A DNA stretch of 64,000 bases from Poritiphilus sp965212595 (GCA_965212595.1 CBDBVE010000022.1:29227-93226); one strand, 5' to 3'. Counted from the stretch's first letter, positions 49,246-58,695 are shown. Translations and numbers: made by a program. The notes: generated by a model not told the origin, from the letters alone.

Positions 49246-49317
49246 TCACTTCTGATATTGGATGATAAAATGCTATTAGACTCTCACGGCCCGAATATAA
49301 AAGATTGATAAATACGG

Positions 49318-50346
49318 TTATTTGATCAAAATACTTTTGTAGCGCTCCAGGTTTTTTAGTGCTATTCCGGTACCTCTTACCACTGCCCGCAAAGGATCTT
49401 CGGCTATATATACCGGCAAATCGGTTTTTTGAGAAAGTCTGCGGTCTAACCCTCTGAGCATAGATCCACCACCCGCCAGATAGATACCGGTATTGTAAAT
49501 ATCCGCCGCCAGCTCAGGTGGCGTTTGAGAAAGGGTCTCCATAACAGCATCCTCCACTCTAAGAATAGACTTATCAAGGGCCTTTGCTATTTCCCTAAAG
49601 GAAATGGAAACCTGTTTGGGTTTTCCGGTAAGCAGATCTCTACCTTGAACAGACATTTCATCTGGGGGCGATTGCAGGTCTTCTGTAGCAGAACCAATCT
49701 GAATTTTAATATTTTCTGCAGTACTTTCACCAACGTACAGGTTGTGCTGCGTTCTCATATAGTATATGATATCATTGGTAAAGACATCTCCCGCGATTTT
49801 TACCGATTTGTCGCAGACAATACCTCCAAGTGCTATAACCGCGATCTCGGTAGTCCCACCGCCAATATCAACTATCATATTCCCCTTTGGCTGCATGATA
49901 TCCAAACCTATACCAATGGCTGCCGCCATGGGTTCGTGTATCAGATAAACTTCCTTCCCATTTACCCTTTCGGCAGATTCTTTTACCGCGCGCATCTCAA
50001 CTTCGGTAATACCAGAAGGGATACAGATCACCATTCTCAATGCCGGAGGGAACCATTTCTTTTTTAATGCCGGAATGTTTTTGATGAACATATTGATCAT
50101 CTTTTCAGAGGCGTCAAAGTCCGCGATTACCCCGTCCTTTAATGGTCTGATCGTTTTTATATTCTCATGGGTTTTTCCTTGCATCATATTGGCCTCTTTG
50201 CCCACTGCAATGATTTTGCCCGTAATTCTGTCTCTGGCAACAATAGAGGGGCTATCAACCACCACCTTATCGGCATGGATGATCAGTGTATTTGCAGTAC
50301 CTAAATCGATAGCAATTTCCTCTGTTAAGAAGTCAAAAAATCCCAT
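49318..50346 (-). CDS. mreB: rod-shape-determining protein MreB
   Basis: A 342-aa bacterial actin that directs sidewall synthesis. Actin-fold ATP motifs are EEIAIDLGTANTLIIH (phosphate 1), NMIVDIGGGTTEIAVIALG (phosphate 2) and YLAGGGSMLRGLDRRL (adenosine). PLKDGVIADFDASEKMI is typical of MreB. It heads the operon mreB-mreC-mreD-mrdA-rodA. Confidence 0.95.
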   Translation of the reverse strand: MGFFDFLTEEIAIDLGTANTLIIHADKVVVDSPSIVARDRITGKIIAVGKEANMMQGKTHENIKTIRPLKDGVIADFDASEKMINMFIKNIPALKKKWFPPALRMVICIPSGITEVEMRAVKESAERVNGKEVYLIHEPMAAAIGIGLDIMQPKGNMIVDIGGGTTEIAVIALGGIVCDKSVKIAGDVFTNDIIYYMRTQHNLYVGESTAENIKIQIGSATEDLQSPPDEMSVQGRDLLTGKPKQVSISFREIAKALDKSILRVEDAVMETLSQTPPELAADIYNTGIYLAGGGSMLRGLDRRLSQKTDLPVYIAEDPLRAVVRGTGIALKNLERYKSILIK

Positions 50347-50388
50347 TATTCTAGTTTGGTTTTCGGATTAAAGGGTGCATTTTACCGA

Positions 50389-50396
50389 CAAAAGTA
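50389..50396 (-). promoter_or_regulatory. -7 box upstream of mreB
   Basis: The minus strand reads TACTTTTG, matching TAnnTTTG, 43 bases before the mreB ATG and inside the 56-base gap after purH. It suggests mreB has its own promoter. Confidence 0.45.
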
Positions 50397-50402
50397 GTAA
50401 AA

Positions 50403-51935
50403 TTAATGCTTAAAATGACGGGTGCCTGTCATTACCATCGCAATTCCATTTTCGTTACAATAATCGATGCTCAATTGGTCTTTTATAGACCCCCCAGGCT
50501 GTATAACGCTGGTTATACCGTTTTTATGCGAAATTTCCACGCAATCAGGAAAAGGGAAAAAAGCGTCGCTGGCCATCACGGCACCCTGTAGATCAAAATT
50601 GAAAGAATTTGCCTTGTGAATGGCCTGATTTAGTGCATCTACACGCGAAGTTTGTCCGGTTCCACTGGCACATAACTGCTTATTCTTCGCTAAGACGATG
50701 GTATTCGATTTTGTATGCTTACATAACTTCGATGCGAAGATGAGGTCTTCGAGTTCATCGGATGAAGGCTTTTTGTCTGTAACGTATTCAAGTCTGTCAA
50801 TGCGGTCTGTTTTCAAGTCCTTTTCTTGTACAAGAATTCCGTTAAGGCATGTTCTTACAAGCATAGCTGGAAGTTCTACCTGATTCTGTATCAGGATAAT
50901 ACGGTTTTTCTTGCCCTTCAAGATTTCTAATGCTTCTTCGCTATAAGAAGGAGCAATTACTACTTCACAAAATAGTTTGTGAATTTCTTCTGCGGTTGAG
51001 GCGTCTATTTCTGAATTGCTGATCAGGATACCGCCAAAAGCAGATACGGGATCTCCGGCCAGGGCATCTACATAGGCCTGTTTAATAGAATCCCTTGTTG
51101 CCAGTCCGCAAGCATTATTGTGCTTTAGAATAGCAAAGGTGGGATCGTCCTCCTGAAACTCGCTCATTAAGTTCACCGCAGCATCAACATCCAGGAGATT
51201 GTTGTAGGATAACTCCTTGCCATGCAACTTGCTAAACATGGCCTCAAAATCTCCAAAGAAAAATCCTTTTTGATGCGGATTTTCACCATACCTCAAAGCC
51301 TTTCCGTTGTGTTCGCTGATCTTTAGTGCGGTTTCGTCCCCAGCACGATTAAAATAATTAAAGATAGCAGTGTCGTAATGCGAAGAAATATTAAAGGCCT
51401 TGGCCGCAAATTTTTTCCTGTCTTCCAGTGAGGTGACGCCATTACCTGAAGAGATTAATTCTAAAAACTCTGAATAATCCTCCATAGAAGAAACACAGAG
51501 CACGTCCTTGTAGTTTTTTGCGGCTGCCCTGATCAATGAAATTCCACCAATATCAATTTTCTCGATAATGTCTTGTTCCGGGGCGCCGCTTGCCACAGTT
51601 TTCTCAAAAGGATAAAGGTCAACAATCACAATATCTAATTGGGGAATATCGTATTCATCTAATTGGGCTACGTCGCTCTCATTATCCTGACGGTTTAATA
51701 TACCCCCAAAGACCTTAGGGTGCAGTGTTTTTACCCTTCCTCCGAGAATTGAGGGATAGCTGGTAACTTCCTCCACCGGGACAACATCCACACCGAGTTC
51801 GCGAATAAATTTTTCGGTTCCACCGGTAGAATAGATCCGAATACCCAATTCGTTAAACTTTTTTACGATGGGCTCTAGCCCGTCCTTGTGAAATACAGAA
51901 ATTAATGCAGATGTAGCTTTTTTGGCAGTACTCAT
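50403..51935 (-). CDS. purH: bifunctional AICAR transformylase/IMP cyclohydrolase
   Basis: A 510-aa enzyme for the last two steps of IMP synthesis. The N-terminal MGS-like cyclohydrolase domain (about 1-190) has LISVFHKDGLEPIVKKFNELG, RIYSTGGTEKFI and LGGRVKTLHPKVFGGIL. The transformylase domain has LRYGENPHQKGFF, ILKHNNACGLA (catalytic Lys-His) and SDAFFPFPDCVE. Length and order are typical. It lies upstream of mreB on the same strand. Confidence 0.96.
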   Translation of the reverse strand: MSTAKKATSALISVFHKDGLEPIVKKFNELGIRIYSTGGTEKFIRELGVDVVPVEEVTSYPSILGGRVKTLHPKVFGGILNRQDNESDVAQLDEYDIPQLDIVIVDLYPFEKTVASGAPEQDIIEKIDIGGISLIRAAAKNYKDVLCVSSMEDYSEFLELISSGNGVTSLEDRKKFAAKAFNISSHYDTAIFNYFNRAGDETALKISEHNGKALRYGENPHQKGFFFGDFEAMFSKLHGKELSYNNLLDVDAAVNLMSEFQEDDPTFAILKHNNACGLATRDSIKQAYVDALAGDPVSAFGGILISNSEIDASTAEEIHKLFCEVVIAPSYSEEALEILKGKKNRIILIQNQVELPAMLVRTCLNGILVQEKDLKTDRIDRLEYVTDKKPSSDELEDLIFASKLCKHTKSNTIVLAKNKQLCASGTGQTSRVDALNQAIHKANSFNFDLQGAVMASDAFFPFPDCVEISHKNGITSVIQPGGSIKDQLSIDYCNENGIAMVMTGTRHFKH

Positions 51936-52002
51936 TTTGTGATGCTTTCGATTAGGAATTAGTGGCCCTCTTCCCCTGAAAATCAGTGGTTAAATAGAAG
52001 CA

Positions 52003-52010
52003 CAAATGTA
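52003..52010 (-). promoter_or_regulatory. -7 box upstream of purH
   Basis: The minus strand reads TACATTTG, an exact TAnnTTTG match, 68 bases before the purH ATG. Confidence 0.45.
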
Positions 52011-52062
52011 ATTTTTTTAGGAGAAAATTTTAGACGAGGTTATCAACAAAAACCCTAAAGTT

Positions 52063-52524
52063 TTAAAGAATTTTAGCGACTTCGGCGTTTACCAACTCCA
52101 AAAAACGCTCATCCTTAACTGTAAAAGGATCCGGGGTGTTAGAATCGATATCGATTTGCCCTATATTTTCTCCATTTATAAAAAGAGGTACTACAATCTC
52201 TGATCTGACAGTAAGGCTGCACGCTATATAATTATCCTGGGCACTTACATCAGGGACCACAAAATTCTTATTGCTTACAGCTACCTGGCCACAAATTCCT
52301 TTGCCAAATGGGATAATGGTATGATCCGTCGGCTCTCCGGCATAAGGGCCTAAAATTAATTCCTCTTTTTCACCATTTCTAAAATAAAAACCAACCCAAT
52401 CGTAATAAGAGATGCTTTTCTTTAAAAGCACGCATACCTGCTGAAGGCGTTGATCTTTTTCCAGTTCAATATCCTGAAGGATCGAAGTGACTTTTTGGTG
52501 TAATTCGTCGAAAGTAACATCCAT
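52063..52524 (-). CDS. GAF-domain protein, free methionine-(R)-sulfoxide reductase-like
   Basis: A 153-aa single GAF domain. LGPYAGEPTDHTIIPFGKGICGQVAV, VVPDVSAQDNYIACSLTVRSEIVVPL and GQIDIDSNTPDPF match the fRMsr type. Two of the three family cysteines are present (ICG and IACS); the first, normally just after the GPF segment, is replaced (PTDHT). Catalysis by the remaining two is possible, but a changed function cannot be excluded. It would repair free methionine sulfoxide in the cytoplasm. Confidence 0.8.
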   Translation of the reverse strand: MDVTFDELHQKVTSILQDIELEKDQRLQQVCVLLKKSISYYDWVGFYFRNGEKEELILGPYAGEPTDHTIIPFGKGICGQVAVSNKNFVVPDVSAQDNYIACSLTVRSEIVVPLFINGENIGQIDIDSNTPDPFTVKDERFLELVNAEVAKIL

Positions 52525-52657
52525 TGCGAAAATAATTCTAAAGCTAGAGCTAAGGTCGTAATCTCTGTGAAAAACCTACATACCAAAACCTATAAATTTG
52601 AGTTAATAAGAAAGGAGTTTTTTAATGGAAATCCATTATTTACTATTTTTGTAGTTG

Positions 52658-53062
52658 ATGAAAGAAATAGTCCGAAAAATAATATCACTTACAATGGCGC
52701 TTTTGTTGCTTGCCTCTACGGTCTCATGGACAGTAGAAAAGCACTACTGCATGGGCCATGTGGTTGACATTACTTTGTTTGGAGAAGCTGAAAGTTGTGG
52801 GATGATGATGTCATTGGATGAAGAGATGCCAATGGAACCGTCTTGCTGTACTGATGAGATTATTTCGGTTGATGGCCAGGATGACCTCAAAATCTCTTTT
52901 GAAGAGATTGGCTTCGAACAACAGGTGTTCTTATACGCCTTTACCTATACTTACCTTTCTCTTTCTACAAATCTTGAGGAGCAAAGTGTTCCTTATAACG
53001 AATACCCTCCCCCCGTCCTGGTGAAGGACATACAGCTGCTAGACCAGGTGTTCTTAATTTGA
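52658..53062 (+). CDS. HYC_CC_PP-family exported protein
   Basis: A 134-aa protein from ATG 52658. A signal peptide (about residues 1-25) precedes H29-Y30-C31, then C63-C64, and a late YPPPV segment, the three motifs that name the family. Met- and Cys-rich runs (CGMMMSLDEEMPMEPSCC) suggest copper binding. It opens a plus-strand cluster with two HMA proteins and a TonB-dependent receptor. Confidence 0.85.
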   Translation: MKEIVRKIISLTMALLLLASTVSWTVEKHYCMGHVVDITLFGEAESCGMMMSLDEEMPMEPSCCTDEIISVDGQDDLKISFEEIGFEQQVFLYAFTYTYLSLSTNLEEQSVPYNEYPPPVLVKDIQLLDQVFLI

Positions 53063-53200
53063 TATCTTAAATTTTACTGCTATTCCCAGATGGATCGGGC
53101 AAAGTCTGCCTTACTCGGAAAGGGAACATTTTAGAGGGCCTTTTTAAGTTTGACGGCCTTCCTAGAATTGAAGAGAGAAGTAAATTTTAATTTAAGACAA

Positions 53201-53926
53201 ATGAATCACATATATAAAATAGATGGAATGACATGCAAAGGCTGTGTTTCTTCTGTCACAAAACAACTTGAAGCCGTAGAAGGCGTCAGCAGGGTTGAGG
53301 TGGACCTGGAGCGAGGAGAAGCCGGGATATCCATGATTAATCGCATTCCGCTGATAGATTTGAAAGCAGCACTTTCAGATGAATATTCGATTTCTGACAA
53401 AGCAACAAGTTCAGGTGCTGCTATAACCGAAACAATGAAAAAGACCTCAAAATGGCAACAGCTAAAGCCGCTTTTTCTGGTATTTTTCTACCTGTTTACC
53501 GCAAGCTTCTTGCTGCACTATGAGGATTGGAATACCGCCCAAGCCATGTTAGACTTCATGGGACTCTTTTTTATTGTATTCAGCTTCTTTAAGCTATTAG
53601 ACCTTAAAGGGTTTCCCGAAAGTTTTAGAATGTACGACCCTCTGGCAAAGGCTATACCTGTATACGGGTGGGTCTACCCCTTTATAGAAATCGCCCTGGG
53701 ACTTATGTTTCTGATGCGGTTTCAGTTGAATATCGCACTCGTATGTACCATAGCGCTGTTAGGGATAACCACTATAGGAGTCACAAAAGCCCTATTGGAT
53801 AAAAAACGCATTCAATGCGCCTGCCTGGGAACGGCATTGAAACTTCCAATGACCGAAGCAACTTTTATAGAAAATACCATAATGCTGGTCATGGCAGGAA
53901 CAATGCTATTTATGAACCTTAGCTAA
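53201..53926 (+). CDS. HMA metal-binding domain fused to a MauE/DoxX-like membrane domain
   Basis: A 241-aa protein from ATG 53201. Residues 1-65 are a heavy-metal-associated domain with C12 and C15 (GMTCKGC). Residues about 90-240 form four hydrophobic helices like the MauE/DoxX family, with a C206-A-C208 pair (IQCACLG) in a loop. It could pass copper across or into the membrane, or use the second cysteine pair for redox. It is 10 bases before the TonB receptor gene. Confidence 0.82.
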   Translation: MNHIYKIDGMTCKGCVSSVTKQLEAVEGVSRVEVDLERGEAGISMINRIPLIDLKAALSDEYSISDKATSSGAAITETMKKTSKWQQLKPLFLVFFYLFTASFLLHYEDWNTAQAMLDFMGLFFIVFSFFKLLDLKGFPESFRMYDPLAKAIPVYGWVYPFIEIALGLMFLMRFQLNIALVCTIALLGITTIGVTKALLDKKRIQCACLGTALKLPMTEATFIENTIMLVMAGTMLFMNLS

Positions 53927-53936
53927 AAGGAGGTAT

Positions 53937-56177
53937 ATGAAGAAGCATATAATTATTGTCTTTATCGGCATGCTTCCACTATTTTCTTTTACGCAAGAGA
54001 AGATAGATGGGATGGTTATGCAGGCCGGTGCGCAGAACGAACATACGGCCCTTGCAGGAGCCAATGTATATTGGATGAATTCTCAAATAGGAACGATTAC
54101 AAAGGAAAACGGAACTTTTAGTATTCCCTACTCAAAGGAATACAACAAGTTAATTATTAGTTATGTAGGGTTCCGCTCGGATACTTTAACTATCAATTCG
54201 CCAAAAATGGTACATCATCTCTTGGTACCCTCCAACGAGCTGGATGGGGTTGAATTGGTAAAGAAAAAAGATGCTGTTCAAAAAACCCGCTTTAGCGCTC
54301 AGAATGTGATTACAGTTAACAGCGCTGAACTACTCAAAGCAGCTTGCTGTAACCTGTCGGAAAGTTTTGAGACCAATCCGGCTATCGATGTTAATTTTTC
54401 TGATGCGCTTACTGGTACAAGGCAGATTCGGATGCTTGGACTAACTAGTCCTTATCTTCTGATAACCCAGGAAAATATCCCAATGGTAAGAGGGGCCTCA
54501 CAGGCTTTTGGCCTTACCTTCACTCCCGGGACCTGGGTTGAAAGCATTCAGATTACCAAAGGAGCAGGTAGTGTGATTAATGGTTATGAAAGTATTTCTG
54601 GGCAGATCAATGCAGAACTTGTAAAGCCGTTTACTGATAACGCGTTATTCGTAAATGGTTATATCAATAGAAATGGAAGGTTAGAACTCAACACCCATAT
54701 TAATCACAAGTTAAGCGAGAAGTTAAGCACAGGTCTTTACATACATGGCAATCGTAGAGATCAGGAAGAAGATAGGAACGAGGACGGCTTTTTGGATGCC
54801 CCTCTGGCGAACCAGATTAACGTCCAAAATCGCTGGCAGTTCCAGGATGCCGAGAAAGGCTGGGTGAGCTTTGTTAATGTTCGGTTTTTAAATGATGAAA
54901 AGCAAGTTGGCCAGGTAAATTACGACCCATTAACCGATAGGTTTACTACAAACGCCTGGGGTAGTGAAATAAATACCAGAAGGTTCGATTCATCTATTAA
55001 ATTGGGCTATGTGTTTCCAGAACTCCCTTTCCAAAGTTTTGGGTTTCAGATGTCATACAGCAAACACAAGCAGGAGTCTTATTTTGGATTCAACCAGTAT
55101 AACATAGACCATGAGAGTATGTATTCCAACCTGGTCTTTAATTCTATTATAGGAGATACCCGAAACAAATTTAAATCCGGAATCAACCTGGCATATGATG
55201 GATACGAGGAACTGGTGAACCTCGATGACTTTGCTAGGGTAGACAGGTCTATAGGCGCCTTTTTCGAATACAGTTATGAAGATCTGGAAAAAGTAAGTCT
55301 AACCGCGGGTCTCAGAGTAGATACCCATAATCGTTTGGGGACTTTCCTAACCCCTAGATTTCACATTAGGTATACCCCCTGGGAAAGTGCAAGTTTAAGA
55401 GGTTCTTTTGGAAGGGGTAGAAGGGCCGCAAATATCTTTGCTGAGAACCAGCAGCTTTTTGCTTCGGCACGTCAGATACGAATTCTAGATACAACAGGGA
55501 GCATTTACGGCTTAGACCCAGAAGACGCATGGAACTATGGGGTAAGTTTTTTACAGGGATTTAACCTTTTTGGAAGACCTGGTGATGTTACGCTTGATTT
55601 TTATCGTACCGACTTTAACAATCAGGTGGTTGTAGATTGGGAAAACCCTCAGGAAATTTCTTTTTATAACCTGGACGGGAAGAGTTTTGCCAACAGCTTT
55701 CAATTTGAAGTGAATTACGAAGTACTTAAGAATTTGGAATTGCGAACCGCATATAAATGGTACGATGTGAAAACAGACTACCAGAGTGGATTACTGCAAA
55801 AACCATTGCAAGCCAGACAACGCTTTTTTGCCAATGTGGGTTACGAGACCAACTTAAAAGATAATGGCGCCCAATGGCGTTTCGACTATACTTTACATTC
55901 CCTCGGAGAGCAACGTTTGCCGGATACCTCTTCAAATCCTGAGGAGTTTCGATTACCGGCCTATTCAGAGGCGTATAGTTTAATGAATGCGCAGATCACC
56001 AAGGTGTTCTCTACGAAATTTGAAGTATATGCAGGAGGGGAAAATTTGACTAATTTTAGACAATCCAATCCTGTTCTTGGGGCTGAAAACCCCTTTGGTC
56101 CAAATTTTGATACTAGTATAGTATACGCGCCTATTATAGGAAGAATGTACTATACAGGGTTTAGATATAAATTGTAA
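53937..56177 (+). CDS. TonB-dependent outer-membrane receptor, probably for copper
   Basis: A 746-aa receptor. After a signal peptide (FIGMLPLFSFTQ) comes a carboxypeptidase-D-like regulatory domain (about 20-95: ALAGANVYWMNSQIGTITKENGTFSI), a plug with C137-C138 (AACCNLSESFETNPAIDV, TRQIRMLGL, ITKGAGSVINGYESISGQIN) and a 22-strand barrel ending YYTGFRYKL. The Cys pair in the plug and the flanking HMA proteins point to copper or a copper complex as substrate; that is inference. Confidence 0.9.
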   Translation: MKKHIIIVFIGMLPLFSFTQEKIDGMVMQAGAQNEHTALAGANVYWMNSQIGTITKENGTFSIPYSKEYNKLIISYVGFRSDTLTINSPKMVHHLLVPSNELDGVELVKKKDAVQKTRFSAQNVITVNSAELLKAACCNLSESFETNPAIDVNFSDALTGTRQIRMLGLTSPYLLITQENIPMVRGASQAFGLTFTPGTWVESIQITKGAGSVINGYESISGQINAELVKPFTDNALFVNGYINRNGRLELNTHINHKLSEKLSTGLYIHGNRRDQEEDRNEDGFLDAPLANQINVQNRWQFQDAEKGWVSFVNVRFLNDEKQVGQVNYDPLTDRFTTNAWGSEINTRRFDSSIKLGYVFPELPFQSFGFQMSYSKHKQESYFGFNQYNIDHESMYSNLVFNSIIGDTRNKFKSGINLAYDGYEELVNLDDFARVDRSIGAFFEYSYEDLEKVSLTAGLRVDTHNRLGTFLTPRFHIRYTPWESASLRGSFGRGRRAANIFAENQQLFASARQIRILDTTGSIYGLDPEDAWNYGVSFLQGFNLFGRPGDVTLDFYRTDFNNQVVVDWENPQEISFYNLDGKSFANSFQFEVNYEVLKNLELRTAYKWYDVKTDYQSGLLQKPLQARQRFFANVGYETNLKDNGAQWRFDYTLHSLGEQRLPDTSSNPEEFRLPAYSEAYSLMNAQITKVFSTKFEVYAGGENLTNFRQSNPVLGAENPFGPNFDTSIVYAPIIGRMYYTGFRYKL

Positions 56178-56193
56178 ACAGTTAAAAAACGAT

Positions 56194-56553
56194 ATGAGAA
56201 AAATAGTTTTTGCCATCGTATGTGTTTTAACCACTTCGCTTACCATAGGTCAGGAGAAGAACAAAAAGATGACCTTTGAAGTAGATGGAAAATGCGAAAT
56301 GTGTAAAATGCGCATTGAGAAGGCCGCATTGGGCGTTAAAGGTGTTAAATATGCCTCATGGGATATTCCGTCGCATCAATTGTCTTTGATCATTGATGAA
56401 CGCAAGACTGACGCGATGCAAGTTAAAACGGCTCTTGTCTCTGTTGGCCATGATACGAAAGAACTCAAAGCTACTAAAGAGGCGTACGACAATATCCACC
56501 CTTGTTGCAAGTACAGGGAGGACGATACAGATGACTCAGATAAGCATCATTAA
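56194..56553 (+). CDS. exported HMA-domain metal-binding protein
   Basis: A 119-aa protein with a signal peptide (residues 1-19), an HMA domain with C34 and C37 (GKCEMCKMR) and a C-terminal metal-rich tail (HPCCKYREDD, ending DKHH). It is probably a periplasmic copper chaperone. It starts 16 bases after the receptor gene and ends the cluster. Confidence 0.88.
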   Translation: MRKIVFAIVCVLTTSLTIGQEKNKKMTFEVDGKCEMCKMRIEKAALGVKGVKYASWDIPSHQLSLIIDERKTDAMQVKTALVSVGHDTKELKATKEAYDNIHPCCKYREDDTDDSDKHH

Positions 56554-56583
56554 AAAAGAGTTCCTTATAAGGAGCCCTTTTTG
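56554..56583 (+). terminator. terminator after the copper cluster
   Basis: An imperfect hairpin (AAAAGAGTTCCTTA / TAAGGAGCCCTTTT) with a T run directly follows the stop codon. Confidence 0.6.
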
Positions 56584-56613
56584 TTAGCTTTTCTAAGCTC
56601 ATTAAATGGTCTA

Positions 56614-56650
56614 AAAAAACCGCTTTGAATATTATTCAAAGCGGTTTTTT
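56614..56650 (-). terminator. bidirectional terminator downstream of groL
   Basis: A perfect 17-base stem (56614-56630 with 56634-56650, ACCGCTTTGAAT core) with A and T tails on both sides. It lies 37 bases beyond the groL stop and can also back up the convergent copper operon. Confidence 0.88.
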
Positions 56651-56687
56651 AAAATTATTGACAAGCATTTAGCTGTCACTATATGGA

Positions 56688-58322
56688 CTACATCATTCCT
56701 GGCATTCCACCACCTCCCATTGGTGGGGCTGCTGGTGGATTATCTTCCTTAATATCAGTTAAGGCACATTCTGTAGTCAGAATCATCCCCGCAACTGAAG
56801 CCGCATTCTCAAGTGCAATTCTAGTTACTTTTTTGGGATCAATGATACCGGCTTTAAGCATGTCTACATACTTCTCAGACTTTGCGTCGTATCCAAAATC
56901 TCCCTTTCCTTCATTTACTTTAGATACTACAACAGAACCTTCACCACCTGCATTTTCAACAATGGTTCTAAGTGGAGATTCAATGGCTCTGGCCACGATT
57001 TGAAGTCCGGTTTCTTCATCTGCATTTTCAACATCAACTTTAGAAAGTACCTTCTGAGCTCTAACCAATGCAACACCCCCTCCGGCAACGATACCTTCCT
57101 CAACCGCTGCTCTCGTAGCGTGAAGCGCATCGTCTACACGATCTTTCTTTTCTTTCATTTCCACTTCAGAGGCAGCACCGACATATAGTACGGCTACACC
57201 TCCGGCCAATTTGGCCAAACGTTCCTGAAGTTTTTCCTTATCGTAATCTGAAGTGGTAGTCTCTATTTGAGACTTAATTTGATTTACTCTGGTTTTAATG
57301 TTTTTAGCAGTTCCAGAACCATTTACAATAGTAGTATTGTCCTTGTCTATTGTAATTTTTTCACAACTACCCAACATATCAATGGTAGTGTTTTCTAAAG
57401 AGAATCCTCTTTCTTCAGAAATTACCGTTCCGTTAGTAAGAATTGCGATGTCTTCAAGCATAGCCTTTCTTCTGTCTCCAAAGCCAGGAGCTTTAACAGC
57501 TGCAATCTTAAGTGAACCTCTTAGTTTGTTTACCACTAAAGTAGCCAGTGCTTCTCCATCTACGTCCTCCGCAATGATCAGTAACGGCTTTCCAGACTGT
57601 GCTACAGGCTCAAGTACCGGAAGGAGATCTTTCATGGTGGAGATCTTCTTATCAAATAACAAGATATATGGACTGTCTAGATCGGCAGTCATTTTCTCTG
57701 AATCGGTAACGAAGTAAGGAGAAAGGTATCCTCTGTCAAATTGCATTCCCTCTACCACATCTACATAGGTATCTGTTCCTTTTGCTTCCTCTACAGTGAT
57801 AACACCTTCTTTACCTACTTTCTCGAAAGCTTCAGAAATAAGCGCTCCAATTGTTTCATCGTTGTTAGATGAAATAGCGGCTACCTGAGTAATTTTTTCT
57901 GATGAGTCTCCAACTTTTTTGGATTGTTTAGAAAGATTGTCCACAACGGCAGTTACCGCTTTATCAATACCTCTTTTGAGATCCATCGGGTTGGCGCCGG
58001 CAGCAACGTTCTTAAGACCTTCCTTTACAATTGCCTGGGCTAATACGGTAGCTGTAGTGGTTCCATCACCAGCGAGGTCATTTGTCTTAGAAGCAACTTC
58101 TTTAACCATCTGTGCTCCCATATCTTCGAGCGCGTCTGCCAACTCTATTTCCTTTGCTACGGTTACCCCATCCTTGGTGACCTGTGGAGCCCCGAAAGAT
58201 TTGCTTACAATTACGTTTCTTCCCTTAGGTCCTAAGGTAACTTTTACCGCATTGGCCAGGGCATCGACCCCTCTTCTAAGGCCATCGCGCGCATCAATGT
58301 CAAATTTTATATCTTTTGCCAT
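56688..58322 (-). CDS. groL: chaperonin GroEL
   Basis: A 544-aa chaperonin subunit. The N-terminus is AKDIKFDIDARDGLRRGVDAL, ATP motifs are VTLGPKGRNVIV and AGDGTTTATVLAQAIV, and the C-terminus ends in the GGM-type tail (MGGGGMPGMM). It folds cytoplasmic proteins with GroES. It is 94 bases downstream of groES in the same transcription unit. Confidence 0.97.
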   Translation of the reverse strand: MAKDIKFDIDARDGLRRGVDALANAVKVTLGPKGRNVIVSKSFGAPQVTKDGVTVAKEIELADALEDMGAQMVKEVASKTNDLAGDGTTTATVLAQAIVKEGLKNVAAGANPMDLKRGIDKAVTAVVDNLSKQSKKVGDSSEKITQVAAISSNNDETIGALISEAFEKVGKEGVITVEEAKGTDTYVDVVEGMQFDRGYLSPYFVTDSEKMTADLDSPYILLFDKKISTMKDLLPVLEPVAQSGKPLLIIAEDVDGEALATLVVNKLRGSLKIAAVKAPGFGDRRKAMLEDIAILTNGTVISEERGFSLENTTIDMLGSCEKITIDKDNTTIVNGSGTAKNIKTRVNQIKSQIETTTSDYDKEKLQERLAKLAGGVAVLYVGAASEVEMKEKKDRVDDALHATRAAVEEGIVAGGGVALVRAQKVLSKVDVENADEETGLQIVARAIESPLRTIVENAGGEGSVVVSKVNEGKGDFGYDAKSEKYVDMLKAGIIDPKKVTRIALENAASVAGMILTTECALTDIKEDNPPAAPPMGGGGMPGMM

Positions 58323-58364
58323 AATTGAAATTTTATTTTAAAATTTAAATTCCAAGCTCCAAAC

Positions 58365-58411
58365 CACAAATTCCAAACCTTGTTTTTGGAATTTGGCTTT
58401 TGGAATTTGTG
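58365..58411. repeat. inverted repeat between groES and groL
   Basis: CACAAATTCCAAA (58365-58377) is the exact reverse complement of 58399-58411. Related partial copies (TTCCAAGCTCCAAA, GGAATTTGG) lie around it. In RNA it would form a hairpin in the 94-base spacer and could affect groES/groL message processing. Confidence 0.7.
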
Positions 58412-58416
58412 ATTAG

Positions 58417-58695
58417 TTATACAATTGCTAAAATGTCACTTTCTCTCATCATCAAATAATCAGCCCCTTCAAGTTTTAATTCGGTTCCTGCAAACTTTCC
58501 ATAAAGTACGCTATCACCAACTTTTACAGTCATTTGTTCATCCTTGGTGCCTGGGCCAACTGCGACAACTTTGCCTTTTTGTGGTTTTTCCTTTGCTGTA
58601 TCCGGGATGTAGATGCCAGATGCGGTCTTGGTTTCGGCTGCCATGGGTTCAATGAGGACCCTATCTGCTAGTGGTTTAATATTAACTTTAGCCAT
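58417..58695 (-). CDS. groS: co-chaperonin GroES
   Basis: A 92-aa GroES. IKPLADRVLIEPM at the N-terminus, a mobile loop (AAETKTASGIYIPDTAKEKPQ), VVAVGPGTKDE and the C-terminal YLMMRESDILAIV. It caps the GroEL ring. Direct copies of TGACAG lie 42-76 bases upstream, in the promoter region. Confidence 0.97.
   Translation of the reverse strand: MAKVNIKPLADRVLIEPMAAETKTASGIYIPDTAKEKPQKGKVVAVGPGTKDEQMTVKVGDSVLYGKFAGTELKLEGADYLMMRESDILAIV

Noticed and set aside
49525..50067. 180-aa plus-strand ORF opposite mreB
   Set aside because: Antisense to a strongly conserved gene, no recognisable domain.
52644..52651. TATTTTTG box just before the HYC_CC_PP gene
   Set aside because: It matches the -7 consensus but lies only seven bases before the ATG, which would leave no leader; kept out of the feature list.
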